A stretch of 64,000 nt of DNA from an uncultured Tenacibaculum sp. (GTDB lineage: Bacteria > Bacteroidota > Bacteroidia > Flavobacteriales > Flavobacteriaceae), in the NCBI GenBank assembly GCA_947493285.1, contig CANLQH010000004.1, forward strand, positions 62,001-126,000, given 5' to 3'. Shown piece by piece: positions 8,933-17,517 of the stretch. Under the pieces are notes generated by a model that saw only the letters and a program-made list of their open reading frames with translations, was not told the DNA's origin and searched no databases. A program made the translations under genes and the position numbers. Numbering within the stretch: position 1 is the first letter of the stretch; every line of letters begins with the position of its first letter.

Positions 8933-11134
8933 CTAGTTTTTAGCGCTTAATTGTTTTTGAACATCTTTTACTTTAATGTCTGTTCCTAATCGTTGTAAGT
9001 ATGCGATTAAGGCAACAATCTCCCTATCCTTCATTTCTATAAAAGTCTGTCCGCTTTCTTGAGCATACTTTTTATCTGCTTCATAATTGGTAGCAAAATC
9101 AGGATCTTGTTTTAAGTTCTCTTGAATTTGAGCTCCTTGAGCATCCATACTAGCTTGCGCATTTGCAATCTCTTCTTCTGTATATGGAACACCTAGCGTT
9201 ACCATGGCTTCCATTTTTCCTTCAGTATTACTTTTGTCTAATTTATTTCTAACTAACCATTGGTAAGCTGGCATAATAGAACCTGGTGATGTACTTTGTG
9301 GATCGTACATGTGATTTAAGTGCCAGCTATCAGAATACTTGCCTCCTACTCTTAAAATATCTGGACCTGTACGTTTAGATCCCCATAAGAATGGATGATC
9401 GTAAACAAACTCTCCTGCTTTAGCATATTCTCCATAACGCTCGACCTCTGATCTAAATGGACGTACCATTTGAGAGTGACATCCTACACATCCTTCACGG
9501 ATATAAATATCACGCCCTTCTAGCTCTAAAGGTGAATATGGTTTTACGCTTGAAATCGTTGGTATATTAGATTTTACTAATAAGGTTGGTACAATTTGAA
9601 CAATACCACCAATTAAAATAGCAACGGTTGCATAAATTGTTAACTTGATTGGTTTTCTTTCTAACCAAGTATGCCATCCTTCTCCTTTAGTTCTATGCTT
9701 AGATACTTTTGTTAATGGTGCTGCTTCTGCTAAATCATCAGTAACTTCAGTACCAGATTTAACCGTTCTAATCATGTTATATAACATTACAAATGCACCT
9801 ACGATAAACATACTTCCTCCAATAGCACGCATCCAATACATTGGTACAATTTCATTTACCGTTTCAAGGAAGTTACCGTATGTTAAAGTTCCATCTGGAT
9901 TGAACTGTTTCCACATAGATGCTTGTACAAATCCTGCAACATACATCGGTAAAGCATACATAATAATACCTAAAGTACCAATCCAAAAGTGAAAGTTTGC
10001 TAACGCTCTAGAGTACAATTTTGTTTTAAATAATTTTGGAACCATCCAATAAATCATACCAAAAGTGAAGAAACCGTTCCAAGCTAACGCTCCTACGTGA
10101 ACGTGCGCAATAATCCAATCACTAAAGTGCGCAATTGCATTTACATTTTTTAATGATAACATTGGCCCTTCAAAAGTTGCCATACCATAACCTGTAATAG
10201 CTACTACAAAGAATTTTAAAACTGGATCAGTACGAACTTTATCCCAAGCTCCACGCAATGTTAATAATCCGTTTATCATACCACCCCAAGATGGTGCTAA
10301 TAACATAATAGAGAATGCAACCCCTAAATTTTGAGCCCAATCTGGTAACGAAGTATATAATAAATGGTGAGGTCCTGCCCAGATATAGATGAAAATCAGC
10401 GACCAAAAGTGTACAATTGATAATCGATAAGAATATACAGGTCTGTTTGCGGCTTTAGGAACGAAGTAATACATCAATCCTAAAAATGGTGTAGTTAGGA
10501 AGAATGCTACCGCATTATGTCCATACCACCATTGCACCAAAGCATCTTGAACTCCAGCATAAACTGAATATGATTTTAAGAAACTAACTGGTAATTCTAA
10601 ACTATTGAAAATATGTAAAACTGCAACTGTTACAAATGTTCCTAAATAGAACCAAATAGCTACATATAAATGACGTTGCCTTCTTTGAAGAATTGTCCAT
10701 ATCATATTTACACCAAAAGCTACCCAAACTAAAGCAATAGCAATATCAATTGGCCATTCTAATTCGGCATATTCTTTTGAAGTAGTGTATCCTAATGGTA
10801 ATGTTATTGCTGCTGCAACAATAATTAATTGCCATCCCCAGAAATTAAAATTACTTAAAAAATCACTTGCCATTCGTGTTTTTAACAATCGTTGTAACGA
10901 ATAATACACTCCGGCATAAATTGCGTTACCAACAAAAGCAAAAATTACTGCATTGGTATGTAACGGACGTAAACGACCAAAACTTAACCACGAAATTCCG
11001 TCAGTAATATTTGGGAATAAAAACATGAAAGCCAACAATAATCCTACTGAGAAACCTACGATTCCCCATAGAAGTGTGGCATAGATGAATTTTTTTACGA
11101 TTTTATTATCGTAATAAAATTGTTGCATTTCCAT
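8933..11134 (-). CDS. ccoN: Fused cbb3-type cytochrome c oxidase subunits I and II (CcoNO)
   Basis: This 733-residue protein joins CcoN (about 1-470) and CcoO (about 500-733) in one chain, the arrangement usual in Bacteroidota. In the CcoN part, RPLHTNAVIF holds a heme b His, WWYGHNAVAFF and GPHHLLYTSLP hold the CuB histidines, and HFSDWIIAHVHVGALAWNGF holds the heme b3 and heme b ligands. The CcoO part has one membrane helix followed by a CxxCH site in EGCVGCHSQMVRPF and a later SIMPAYQWL Met ligand motif. The enzyme is a high-affinity, proton-pumping terminal oxidase. It follows ccoS by 27 bp. Confidence 0.97.
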   Translation of the reverse strand: MEMQQFYYDNKIVKKFIYATLLWGIVGFSVGLLLAFMFLFPNITDGISWLSFGRLRPLHTNAVIFAFVGNAIYAGVYYSLQRLLKTRMASDFLSNFNFWGWQLIIVAAAITLPLGYTTSKEYAELEWPIDIAIALVWVAFGVNMIWTILQRRQRHLYVAIWFYLGTFVTVAVLHIFNSLELPVSFLKSYSVYAGVQDALVQWWYGHNAVAFFLTTPFLGLMYYFVPKAANRPVYSYRLSIVHFWSLIFIYIWAGPHHLLYTSLPDWAQNLGVAFSIMLLAPSWGGMINGLLTLRGAWDKVRTDPVLKFFVVAITGYGMATFEGPMLSLKNVNAIAHFSDWIIAHVHVGALAWNGFFTFGMIYWMVPKLFKTKLYSRALANFHFWIGTLGIIMYALPMYVAGFVQASMWKQFNPDGTLTYGNFLETVNEIVPMYWMRAIGGSMFIVGAFVMLYNMIRTVKSGTEVTDDLAEAAPLTKVSKHRTKGEGWHTWLERKPIKLTIYATVAILIGGIVQIVPTLLVKSNIPTISSVKPYSPLELEGRDIYIREGCVGCHSQMVRPFRSEVERYGEYAKAGEFVYDHPFLWGSKRTGPDILRVGGKYSDSWHLNHMYDPQSTSPGSIMPAYQWLVRNKLDKSNTEGKMEAMVTLGVPYTEEEIANAQASMDAQGAQIQENLKQDPDFATNYEADKKYAQESGQTFIEMKDREIVALIAYLQRLGTDIKVKDVQKQLSAKN

Positions 11135-11161
11135 AATCTAATTTGAATTTAATATCTATTG

Positions 11162-11329
11162 TTAGTTGTTAATTTTATCTTCTTTTACGAGTTCATCATC
11201 AAATAGCATACGAACTGAAGGCGTGTACGAATCATCGTACTGTCCTTTTTTTACCGAAACGATAAATGCAATAAAAAAAACAATTGCCACTAAAATACTT
11301 AGTGTAAGTAGTAAGTAAATAACGCTCAT
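11162..11329 (-). CDS. ccoS: cbb3-type oxidase assembly protein CcoS
   Basis: This 55-residue protein begins MSVIYLLLTLSILVAIVFF with a single helix, followed by a short tail with GQYDDSYTPSVRMLFDDE. CcoS proteins are of this size; in this family a short helix is followed by a motif ending in xPxxRMLFDD. CcoS is needed to insert heme and copper cofactors into cbb3 oxidase. It is the first gene of the operon, 23 bp after a consensus -7 box and downstream of an Fnr-type palindrome. Confidence 0.9.
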   Translation of the reverse strand: MSVIYLLLTLSILVAIVFFIAFIVSVKKGQYDDSYTPSVRMLFDDELVKEDKINN

Positions 11330-11351
11330 ATCTTGCCTGATAATTATAGAA

Positions 11352-11395
11352 CAAAGATAGATTTGAGGGTTTTCTTAAAACATGATAATTGTCAT
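11352..11395 (-). promoter_or_regulatory. ccoS operon promoter with Fnr-type palindrome
   Basis: The palindrome ATGATAATTGTCAT occupies 11382-11395; its arms extend to an 8-bp inverted repeat AAACATGA/TCATGTTT. An exact -7 box, TATCTTTG, occupies 11352-11359 on the minus strand. The two centres are 33 bp apart, the class II activator geometry. This should be the low-oxygen switch of the whole cbb3 operon. Confidence 0.72.
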
Positions 11396-11483
11396 GTTTC
11401 AAGATTTTTTTTTAAGTTTTGCACATAAAAAAATGAGTCTTATTATTACATAAAACTCATTCCTTTATTAGAAATATATACCT

Positions 11484-11822
11484 CTAATTAAAAAGTCTTT
11501 TTAATCCTGTCATTAAGTTTCTTTCTAATATTTCATACTTTCCATCTGACAAGAATAATTCTTTAATTTCATCAAACAAAGCCTTTATTTCTTCTTCAGT
11601 GTAGTTTAATTCATTAATTGATGCTTGAAGCTTTTGAATACTAACGTAATCATTATCTTTTTCGAATTCTGAATGCATTTTTTCATATACAGCTTCATTA
11701 CTTTTAATTGATATAGTTTTAAGCTCTTCTTTTGTTTCTTTATAATCTGCATTCATACAAAAAATAAAAAGATATGTTTGAAATTCTTGTTTTGTCCAAT
11801 TTGTTTTAACTGTTGATTTCAT
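11484..11822 (-). CDS. Small helical protein of unknown function, Fnr-site controlled
   Basis: This 112-residue product is mostly charged and helical, with no signal peptide or membrane segment. It begins MKSTVKTNWTKQEFQTYLF and contains FCMNADYKETKEELKTI, then a stretch rich in Glu and Lys. A helical bundle of the TerB type, with acidic residues in the first helix pair, is possible but I cannot confirm it. The gene stands alone between the ccoS operon and hemN. Its promoter has the same palindrome and spacing as the oxidase promoter, so a role in oxygen limitation or metal stress is likely by context only. Confidence 0.75.
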   Translation of the reverse strand: MKSTVKTNWTKQEFQTYLFIFCMNADYKETKEELKTISIKSNEAVYEKMHSEFEKDNDYVSIQKLQASINELNYTEEEIKALFDEIKELFLSDGKYEILERNLMTGLKRLFN

Positions 11823-11846
11823 GATACCTGAGTTTTAAGTTATTAC

Positions 11847-11890
11847 CAAAGCTATTAAGAAATTGAATTAAAAAATATGACAAAAATCAT
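11847..11890 (-). promoter_or_regulatory. Promoter of the 112-residue protein with Fnr-type palindrome
   Basis: The palindrome ATGACAAAAATCAT occupies 11877-11890. An exact -7 box, TAGCTTTG, occupies 11847-11854 on the minus strand. The centres are 33 bp apart, identical to the ccoS promoter. The box lies 25 bp upstream of the start codon. Confidence 0.68.
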
Positions 11891-11917
11891 ATTTCGCTGA
11901 TTATCAGTAAATAAGCA

Positions 11918-13303
11918 TTAAATAGTCATAGAAAACAATTTCGTTTCTGGCTGTTTCTGATGTAGTTTTTTATCGAAAGCCATACAAATATTTCGCACAT
12001 AAGGTCTTGCTTTTTCTGGAACAGATAAACTATCTCCGTTAACAAACACTAAGCCATCATCAATCATTTCTTGTAATTTTAAAATATGGTCTTCTATATT
12101 TTCTATTTCTAAGGATTCATCGCTCCATGAAGTAGAAAAGTGACACATAATATTTAAAATATGCTTTCTGATAATTAAATCTTCTTCTGATAAAATGTGT
12201 CCTCTAAATACTGGAATCTCACCTTCATTCACCAACTTTTCATATTCCTTTACTGTTTTTACATTTTGTGCAAAACCATACCAAGAATCAGAAATTGATG
12301 ACATACCCAAACCAATCATTAGTTGTGTTTTATTGGCTGTATACCCCATGAAATTTCGATGCAGTGTTTTTTCTTCTGTAGCTTTATATAGACTATCGGT
12401 TGGTAATGCAAAATGATCCATACCAATTTCTACATAACCCATTTCTGCAAACAATTCTTTTCCTATTTCGTACAGTTCTCGTTTTTCTTCGTTTTTTGGT
12501 AAATCTTGCTCATTAAATCCACGTTGACCAATACCTTTTACCCAAGGCACGTGTGCATAACTGTAAAACGAAATTCTATCAGGTTGTAATTCTTTAGTTT
12601 TATTAATCGTGTGAATTACATTCTCTTTAGTTTGAAAAGGAAGTCCAAAAACTAAATCGTGACTAATTGAAGTATATCCTATTTCTTTAGCGTAATTATG
12701 AGCTTTCTCAACATTTTCAAAAGGTTGTACTCTATGAATTGCTTCTTGTACTTTTGGATTGTAATCTTGCACTCCGAAGCTTACACGAGTAAATCCTAAA
12801 TTATATAAACTTTGTAAATGCTCTTTGGTTGTATTATTCGGATGACCTTCAAAACTAAACTCATGATTTTCATGTTTTTTAGCTCGTTTTAAAATCCCAT
12901 TGATTAACTTTTCTAATTGTTCTACTGAAAAAAAAGTAGGTGTACCGCCACCTAAATGAATTTCTTTTATAATTGGAGTCTCATTAACCAAATCAACATA
13001 TAAATCCCATTCTTTTAAAACGGTTTCTATATATGGATTTTCAACTTCATGACGTTTGGTTATGTGTTTATGACACGCACAAAACGTACACAAGCTTTCG
13101 CAAAATGGTAAATGGATATACAAACTAATTCCCTCTGATGAATTACTTTCTATAAACGATTTTTTAAACGTTTGAATCCATTTTTCTTTTGAAAATGTTT
13201 CGTTATCCCAATACGGTACAGTTGGATAACTCGTATATCGTGGTCCTGGAATATTATATTTTTGGATGAGTGTATTCATGTTCTCGATACAATTTTGTTT
13301 CAT
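11918..13303 (-). CDS. hemN: Oxygen-independent coproporphyrinogen III oxidase
   Basis: This 461-residue radical-SAM enzyme converts coproporphyrinogen III to protoporphyrinogen IX without oxygen, in heme synthesis. The cluster motif is C68-x3-C72-x2-C75-x-C77 within YIHLPFCESLCTFCACHK; the fourth cysteine is typical of HemN. PGPRYTSYPTVPYW near the N-terminus and EIHLGGGTPTFFS, the SAM-binding glycine motif, are conserved. Met9 is an alternative start. Placing the gene with the copper ATPase and oxidase makes sense: cbb3 oxidase needs heme under low oxygen, when the oxygen-dependent enzyme HemF fails. It is the last gene of the minus-strand operon that starts at 17413. Confidence 0.96.
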   Translation of the reverse strand: MKQNCIENMNTLIQKYNIPGPRYTSYPTVPYWDNETFSKEKWIQTFKKSFIESNSSEGISLYIHLPFCESLCTFCACHKHITKRHEVENPYIETVLKEWDLYVDLVNETPIIKEIHLGGGTPTFFSVEQLEKLINGILKRAKKHENHEFSFEGHPNNTTKEHLQSLYNLGFTRVSFGVQDYNPKVQEAIHRVQPFENVEKAHNYAKEIGYTSISHDLVFGLPFQTKENVIHTINKTKELQPDRISFYSYAHVPWVKGIGQRGFNEQDLPKNEEKRELYEIGKELFAEMGYVEIGMDHFALPTDSLYKATEEKTLHRNFMGYTANKTQLMIGLGMSSISDSWYGFAQNVKTVKEYEKLVNEGEIPVFRGHILSEEDLIIRKHILNIMCHFSTSWSDESLEIENIEDHILKLQEMIDDGLVFVNGDSLSVPEKARPYVRNICMAFDKKLHQKQPETKLFSMTI

Positions 13304-13330
13304 GCTTCAACAAAATCACCCGAACTGACA

Positions 13331-14029
13331 TTAAGCCAATTCTAAAGCAATTTCAATCATTTCTTTAAAGGTTTGTTCTCTTTCATCAGCAGTAGTTCTT
13401 TCTCCAGTAACCAAACTATCAGATATTGTTAAAATAGATAAGGCGTTAACTTTATGTTTGGCTGCTACTGTATATAAACCATTGGTTTCCATCTCTACAC
13501 ATAACACGCCATAATCTGCCCATTTTTTATAACTTTCAAATTCATCCGCATAAAACTCATCTGAACTTAAAATATTTCCTGCTTTAATAGCAATACCTTT
13601 TTTATTAGCGGTATGTAATGCTTTTTCAAATAATTCAAAACTAGCGGTTGGTGCATAATCAGCTCCGTTAAATCGAATAGTATTTAAACCAGAATTCGTT
13701 GAAGCAGCCATTGCAATAACAATATCACGAATCTTGACTTCTTTTTGATACGAACCTGCTGAACCCACACGAATCAAATTCTTCACTCCATATTCGTTAA
13801 TTAGTTCGTGTGCATAAATTAACGTTGACGGAATTCCCATTCCAGTTCCTTGTACTGAAATTCTTTTTCCTCGATAGGTTCCTGTATAACCAAGCATACC
13901 ACGTACGTCATTATAACAAACTGGGGTTCTTAAAAAAGTTTCTGCAATCCATTTTGCACGCATCGGATCTCCTGGTAACAAAACCGTTTCAGCAATCTCT
14001 CCTTTTTTTGCTTCTATATGAACACTCAT
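13331..14029 (-). CDS. deoD: Purine-nucleoside phosphorylase DeoD
   Basis: This 232-residue protein has the size of hexameric PNP (about 235). [14 protein letters not shown] (about 18-31) is the phosphate-binding loop, [15 protein letters not shown] and RVGSAGSYQ are family motifs, and [12 protein letters not shown] near residue 178 holds the ribose-binding Glu. [16 protein letters not shown] carries the catalytic Asp of the family. The enzyme splits purine (deoxy)nucleosides with phosphate to give (deoxy)ribose-1-phosphate. The stop of deoC lies only one base before the start of this gene, so the two are translationally linked, and their products are metabolically linked. Confidence 0.95.
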   Translation of the reverse strand: MSVHIEAKKGEIAETVLLPGDPMRAKWIAETFLRTPVCYNDVRGMLGYTGTYRGKRISVQGTGMGIPSTLIYAHELINEYGVKNLIRVGSAGSYQKEVKIRDIVIAMAASTNSGLNTIRFNGADYAPTASFELFEKALHTANKKGIAIKAGNILSSDEFYADEFESYKKWADYGVLCVEMETNGLYTVAAKHKVNALSILTISDSLVTGERTTADEREQTFKEMIEIALELA

Positions 14030-14030
14030 C

Positions 14031-14696
14031 TTAATATTGATTTTTATCTGAAATTCCTGTAGTAACTAATGAAACTCCTGAAGAGGTTCCTAAACGCGTA
14101 ACTCCCATTTCTATATATTTAATAGCAGTTGCTGCATCTCGTACTCCCCCAGCTGCTTTTATTTGAGCCTTATCTTTTACTACATCTTTCATTAATTGAA
14201 CATCTTCAAAAGTTGCTCCGTCTGTACCAAAACCTGTAGATGTTTTCACAAAATCTGCCCCAGCATTTACAGCTAATTGACTTACTCTTTTAATTTGTTC
14301 TTTTGATAAATAGCAGTTTTCAAAAATTACTTTTAAAACGTTGTTTCCAATCGCTTCTTTAATTAATCGTATTTCTTGTTCTACGTATTCATATTCTCCA
14401 TCTAATAACTTTCCGATATTGATAACCATGTCAATTTCTGACGCTCCATTTTCAACGCAATTTTTAGCTTCAAAAACTTTAGCTTCGGTTGTCATTGCTC
14501 CTAAAGGGAATCCTATTACAGCGGCAATTTTTACATCAGAATCTTCTAATTCTTGCTTCACTAAGTCAACATAACTACCATTTACACAAACTGCATAAAA
14601 GTTATGTTCTTTGGCTTCAGCACATAATTTTACTATTTGTTCTTTTGTAGCTGTTGCTTTTAATAATGTGTGATCTATGTATTTATTGATTTCCAT
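14031..14696 (-). CDS. deoC: Deoxyribose-phosphate aldolase
   Basis: This 221-residue class I aldolase splits 2-deoxyribose-5-phosphate into glyceraldehyde-3-phosphate and acetaldehyde. The Schiff-base lysine is K151 in [10 protein letters not shown]; the second active-site lysine lies in [24 protein letters not shown] at the N-terminus is typical. With DeoD it forms a pathway from purine deoxynucleosides to central carbon metabolism. A phosphopentomutase, needed between the two steps, is not in the window. The gene lies 4 bp after the cupin gene in the copper ATPase-to-hemN operon. Confidence 0.96.
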   Translation of the reverse strand: MEINKYIDHTLLKATATKEQIVKLCAEAKEHNFYAVCVNGSYVDLVKQELEDSDVKIAAVIGFPLGAMTTEAKVFEAKNCVENGASEIDMVINIGKLLDGEYEYVEQEIRLIKEAIGNNVLKVIFENCYLSKEQIKRVSQLAVNAGADFVKTSTGFGTDGATFEDVQLMKDVVKDKAQIKAAGGVRDAATAIKYIEMGVTRLGTSSGVSLVTTGISDKNQY

Positions 14697-14700
14697 AAGC

Positions 14701-15033
14701 CTATACGTTTTTTACTCTTTTTAAAGTATCCGATTTTGATAAAGACAAACGTACAACACTTTCTTCAGTAGCTGTTAAATTATGTACTACTTGTGGTTTT
14801 AATGAAATGATATCTCCTGTATTCATTTTTTGTACTTCATTATTTACTCCAAAATCAATGCTCCCTTTTATCACCTGAACAATAATTGCAAACGGAGCCT
14901 GATGATCTTCCATTATTTGTCCTTTTTTAAAGACAACTCTTATTTCTTTTGAAAAGTCTGTATCTAATAATAATGAAACTGCTGGTTTCATTTCGTTAAA
15001 CTTTATATCTTCTAAAAATGAGGCTACTTTCAT
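14701..15033 (-). CDS. Small cupin-domain protein
   Basis: This 110-residue protein has a single cupin barrel. GQIMEDHQAPFAIIVQVIKGSIDFGV corresponds to cupin motif 1, given here as QIMEDHQAPF, and GDIISLKPQVVHNLTATEES matches motif 2 with a conserved His. The metal-binding His set looks incomplete (H in DHQAP and H in VVHNL), so catalysis is doubtful and sensing or binding is possible. It lies between the copper ATPase and deoC, with gaps of only 7 and 4 bp. Such small cupins are common beside low-oxygen gene sets, but the role here is unknown. Confidence 0.75.
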   Translation of the reverse strand: MKVASFLEDIKFNEMKPAVSLLLDTDFSKEIRVVFKKGQIMEDHQAPFAIIVQVIKGSIDFGVNNEVQKMNTGDIISLKPQVVHNLTATEESVVRLSLSKSDTLKRVKNV

Positions 15034-15040
15034 AATTCTT

Positions 15041-17413
15041 TTATTTAATTTTTCTTGCTAATAAATTAGTTGCTATCGTTGTAAAAACTACAATACTAAT
15101 TGAACTTAAAGGCATTAATATTGCTGCTATTACAGGCTTTAATTGTCCTGTTGTTGCAAAATATAACCCGATAGCATTGTATAATAAAGATAATACAAAA
15201 CAATATTTTATTATCTGAACTGCTTTTTTTGACGCTTTTATATATGATCCTATTTCACTAAATTTTGATGCATCTAAAATAGCATCACATGCAGGAGAAA
15301 ACACATTAATATTTTCTGACAATGCAATACCTACATTACTTTGTGCTAAAGCACCTGCGTCGTTTAAACCATCACCAATCATAATTACACTTTTCTTATC
15401 CTTTTGTAACTTTTCAACGTATTCTAACTTATCATTAGGTTTTTGGTTGAATAAAAATGATGCTTCTTTAGGTAAAACTTCTTCTAAATATTTCTTTTCC
15501 CCTTCATTATCTCCAGAAACAACTGCTAAAGTATAATCATATTTTAATTCAGAAAATAAAGATTGTACACCATCTCTATAGGCATTTTTAAAAACGTATT
15601 TCCCTTTATACTCATTATCAATGCTGATATGAACAGAAGTATCTAAATTCGTTTTTTCAGATTCATCTTTTACAAATGATGAAGAACCAATCTTAATTTT
15701 AGTTTCTAAATACTTGGCTTCAATCCCTTTTCCTGTATACTCTTTAAAATTTTCTACTTTTAACGATTTCTCTCTTAAAGAGCTATATAACATTCTACTC
15801 AACGGATGATTAGAAGCTCTTAAAGAACTCTTCAAAATTGACTTTTCGTTAGAATTCAACCCTTCTCCTTGATAAATAATCGAACTCTCTTTACTAGTTG
15901 TTAAAGTTCCTGTTTTATCAAAAATTACCGCATCAATTGCGGCTAATTGCTCAACAACCGTCGCATTTTTTAAATAGAATTTCTTCTTACCGAAAATACG
16001 CAACATATTACCTAAAGTAAACGGAGCTGCTAATGCAATTGCACACGGACATGCAATAATCAACACCGCGGTAAAAACGTTTAAGGCTTTGGTAGAATCT
16101 ACATATAGCCAAAATGCTGTAGCTACAAATGCAATTAATAAAACTGTAATTGTAAAATGCTGACTTATGTTATCTGTTAATGTTTTAAAACTTGAATTTT
16201 TATCTTTCTTGAAAACATCATTACTCCACAGTTGTGTTAAATAACTTTGAGAAACTGAACTCAACACTTCCATCTCTATAACTCCTGACAATTGTTTTCC
16301 TCCAGCAAATAATTTATCTCCCGATTTTTTTGAAACTGGAACTGCTTCGCCAGTAACAAAACTATAATCTATTTTAGCTTCTCCATTGATAAGAATTCCA
16401 TCTACAGGAATTAATTCTTGGTTTCTAATTAACAATCTATCTCCTTTTTCTACCTCATAAATCTGAGTATTCTCTTCTTCCCCTTCAGAAGTAATTCTAG
16501 TAACTGCTATCGGGAAATACGATTTATAATCACGTTCAAATGATAAAAAATTATAAGTCTTTTGCTGAAAAAACTTTCCGAGTAATAAGAAAAAAACCAA
16601 TCCTGTTAAAGAATCAAAGAAACCAGTTCCTAAATCAAAAATAATTTCAGCAGAGCTTCTAATAAACAATACTGTTATTCCTAAAGCGATAGGTACATCA
16701 ATATTTAAAATTTTAGAACGTAGCCCTTTATAAGCAGAAATAAAATAGTCTTGTGATGCGTAAAATACTACTGGTAGAGAAAAGAAAAACATTAACCAAC
16801 GGAAGATTCCTTTGTATTGTTCTAACCAAAATCCTGACACTTCGAAATACTCTGGAAATGATAAAAACATCACATTTCCAAATGCGAATCCTGCAATTCC
16901 TAATTTATAAATTAAACTACGATCTACTTTCTTTTTTCCTACTTCATAATCTTCTAAAGAAATGTAAGGTTCGTAACCAATAGAACTTAGTAGTAAAATG
17001 ATTTCTTTTAATGAAGTGTTATCAGAATTATACGTAATTCTAACTGTTTTCCTTGGGAAATTAACTTGTGATGAAGAAACATTTTCTTGTAGTTTATGTA
17101 AGTTTTCTAACATCCAAATACACGAACTACAATGAATATGTGGAATATATAAATTAACTACTTGAACATTACCATCGTTAAACTCTAGCAATTTATCAAC
17201 AATAGATTCGTTATCAAGAAAATCGTATTTTCCTTGAATCTCTTCTGGAATTGCTCCAGGATTATTTTGAAAATCATAGTAACAAGTTAAATCGTTTTCA
17301 GAAAAAATTTCGAAGACGGTCTTACATCCATTACAACAAAAAGATTTCTCTTCTATTGTAATCGTTTCAGTATCGCACTCGTTACCACAATGAAAACATT
17401 TTGTGTTTTCCAT
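15041..17413 (-). CDS. ccoI: Heavy-metal translocating P-type ATPase, CcoI/FixI type
   Basis: The ATG at 17413 is chosen over an in-frame upstream start at 17455 because the -7 box for this gene lies at 17434-17441, inside the longer version; the result is 790 residues. The N-terminus has a Cys-rich domain (CFHCGNEC, then SFCCNGCKTVF, residues 6-35) that marks CcoI-like pumps, then an HMA-type site HCSSC (C95, C98). The membrane copper site is CPC at 455-457, the phosphorylated Asp is D499 in FDKTGTLT, and MIGDGLNDAGAL is the hinge motif. It probably moves copper across the inner membrane for cbb3 oxidase assembly. It is the first gene of a five-gene operon. Confidence 0.93.
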   Translation of the reverse strand: MENTKCFHCGNECDTETITIEEKSFCCNGCKTVFEIFSENDLTCYYDFQNNPGAIPEEIQGKYDFLDNESIVDKLLEFNDGNVQVVNLYIPHIHCSSCIWMLENLHKLQENVSSSQVNFPRKTVRITYNSDNTSLKEIILLLSSIGYEPYISLEDYEVGKKKVDRSLIYKLGIAGFAFGNVMFLSFPEYFEVSGFWLEQYKGIFRWLMFFFSLPVVFYASQDYFISAYKGLRSKILNIDVPIALGITVLFIRSSAEIIFDLGTGFFDSLTGLVFFLLLGKFFQQKTYNFLSFERDYKSYFPIAVTRITSEGEEENTQIYEVEKGDRLLIRNQELIPVDGILINGEAKIDYSFVTGEAVPVSKKSGDKLFAGGKQLSGVIEMEVLSSVSQSYLTQLWSNDVFKKDKNSSFKTLTDNISQHFTITVLLIAFVATAFWLYVDSTKALNVFTAVLIIACPCAIALAAPFTLGNMLRIFGKKKFYLKNATVVEQLAAIDAVIFDKTGTLTTSKESSIIYQGEGLNSNEKSILKSSLRASNHPLSRMLYSSLREKSLKVENFKEYTGKGIEAKYLETKIKIGSSSFVKDESEKTNLDTSVHISIDNEYKGKYVFKNAYRDGVQSLFSELKYDYTLAVVSGDNEGEKKYLEEVLPKEASFLFNQKPNDKLEYVEKLQKDKKSVIMIGDGLNDAGALAQSNVGIALSENINVFSPACDAILDASKFSEIGSYIKASKKAVQIIKYCFVLSLLYNAIGLYFATTGQLKPVIAAILMPLSSISIVVFTTIATNLLARKIK

Positions 17414-17433
17414 ATTTACTCTTTTGCCTAGTG

Positions 17434-17493
17434 CAAATATCCAATAAGAATACATTTAAAAATATGATATTTATCAGCTTTTAGCTATCTTTG
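17434..17493. promoter_or_regulatory. Divergent ccoI / fnr promoter region with Fnr-type palindrome
   Basis: The palindrome ATGATATTTATCAG occupies 17464-17477 (one arm base off). On the minus strand a -7-like box, GATATTTG at 17434-17441, lies exactly 33 bp away centre to centre, fitting activation of the copper ATPase operon. On the plus strand an exact box, TATCTTTG at 17486-17493, lies only 19 bp from the site centre, so the regulator bound here would overlap the -33 region of its own promoter. The same site can therefore activate one side and repress the other. Confidence 0.62.
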
Positions 17494-17517
17494 ATATACA
17501 CACAAAAGCACAAATTT

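Noticed and set aside
17414..17455. Longer start of the copper ATPase at 17455
   Set aside because: The extra 14 residues are unlike CcoI N-termini and would overlap the -7 box that stands 33 bp from the Fnr-type palindrome.
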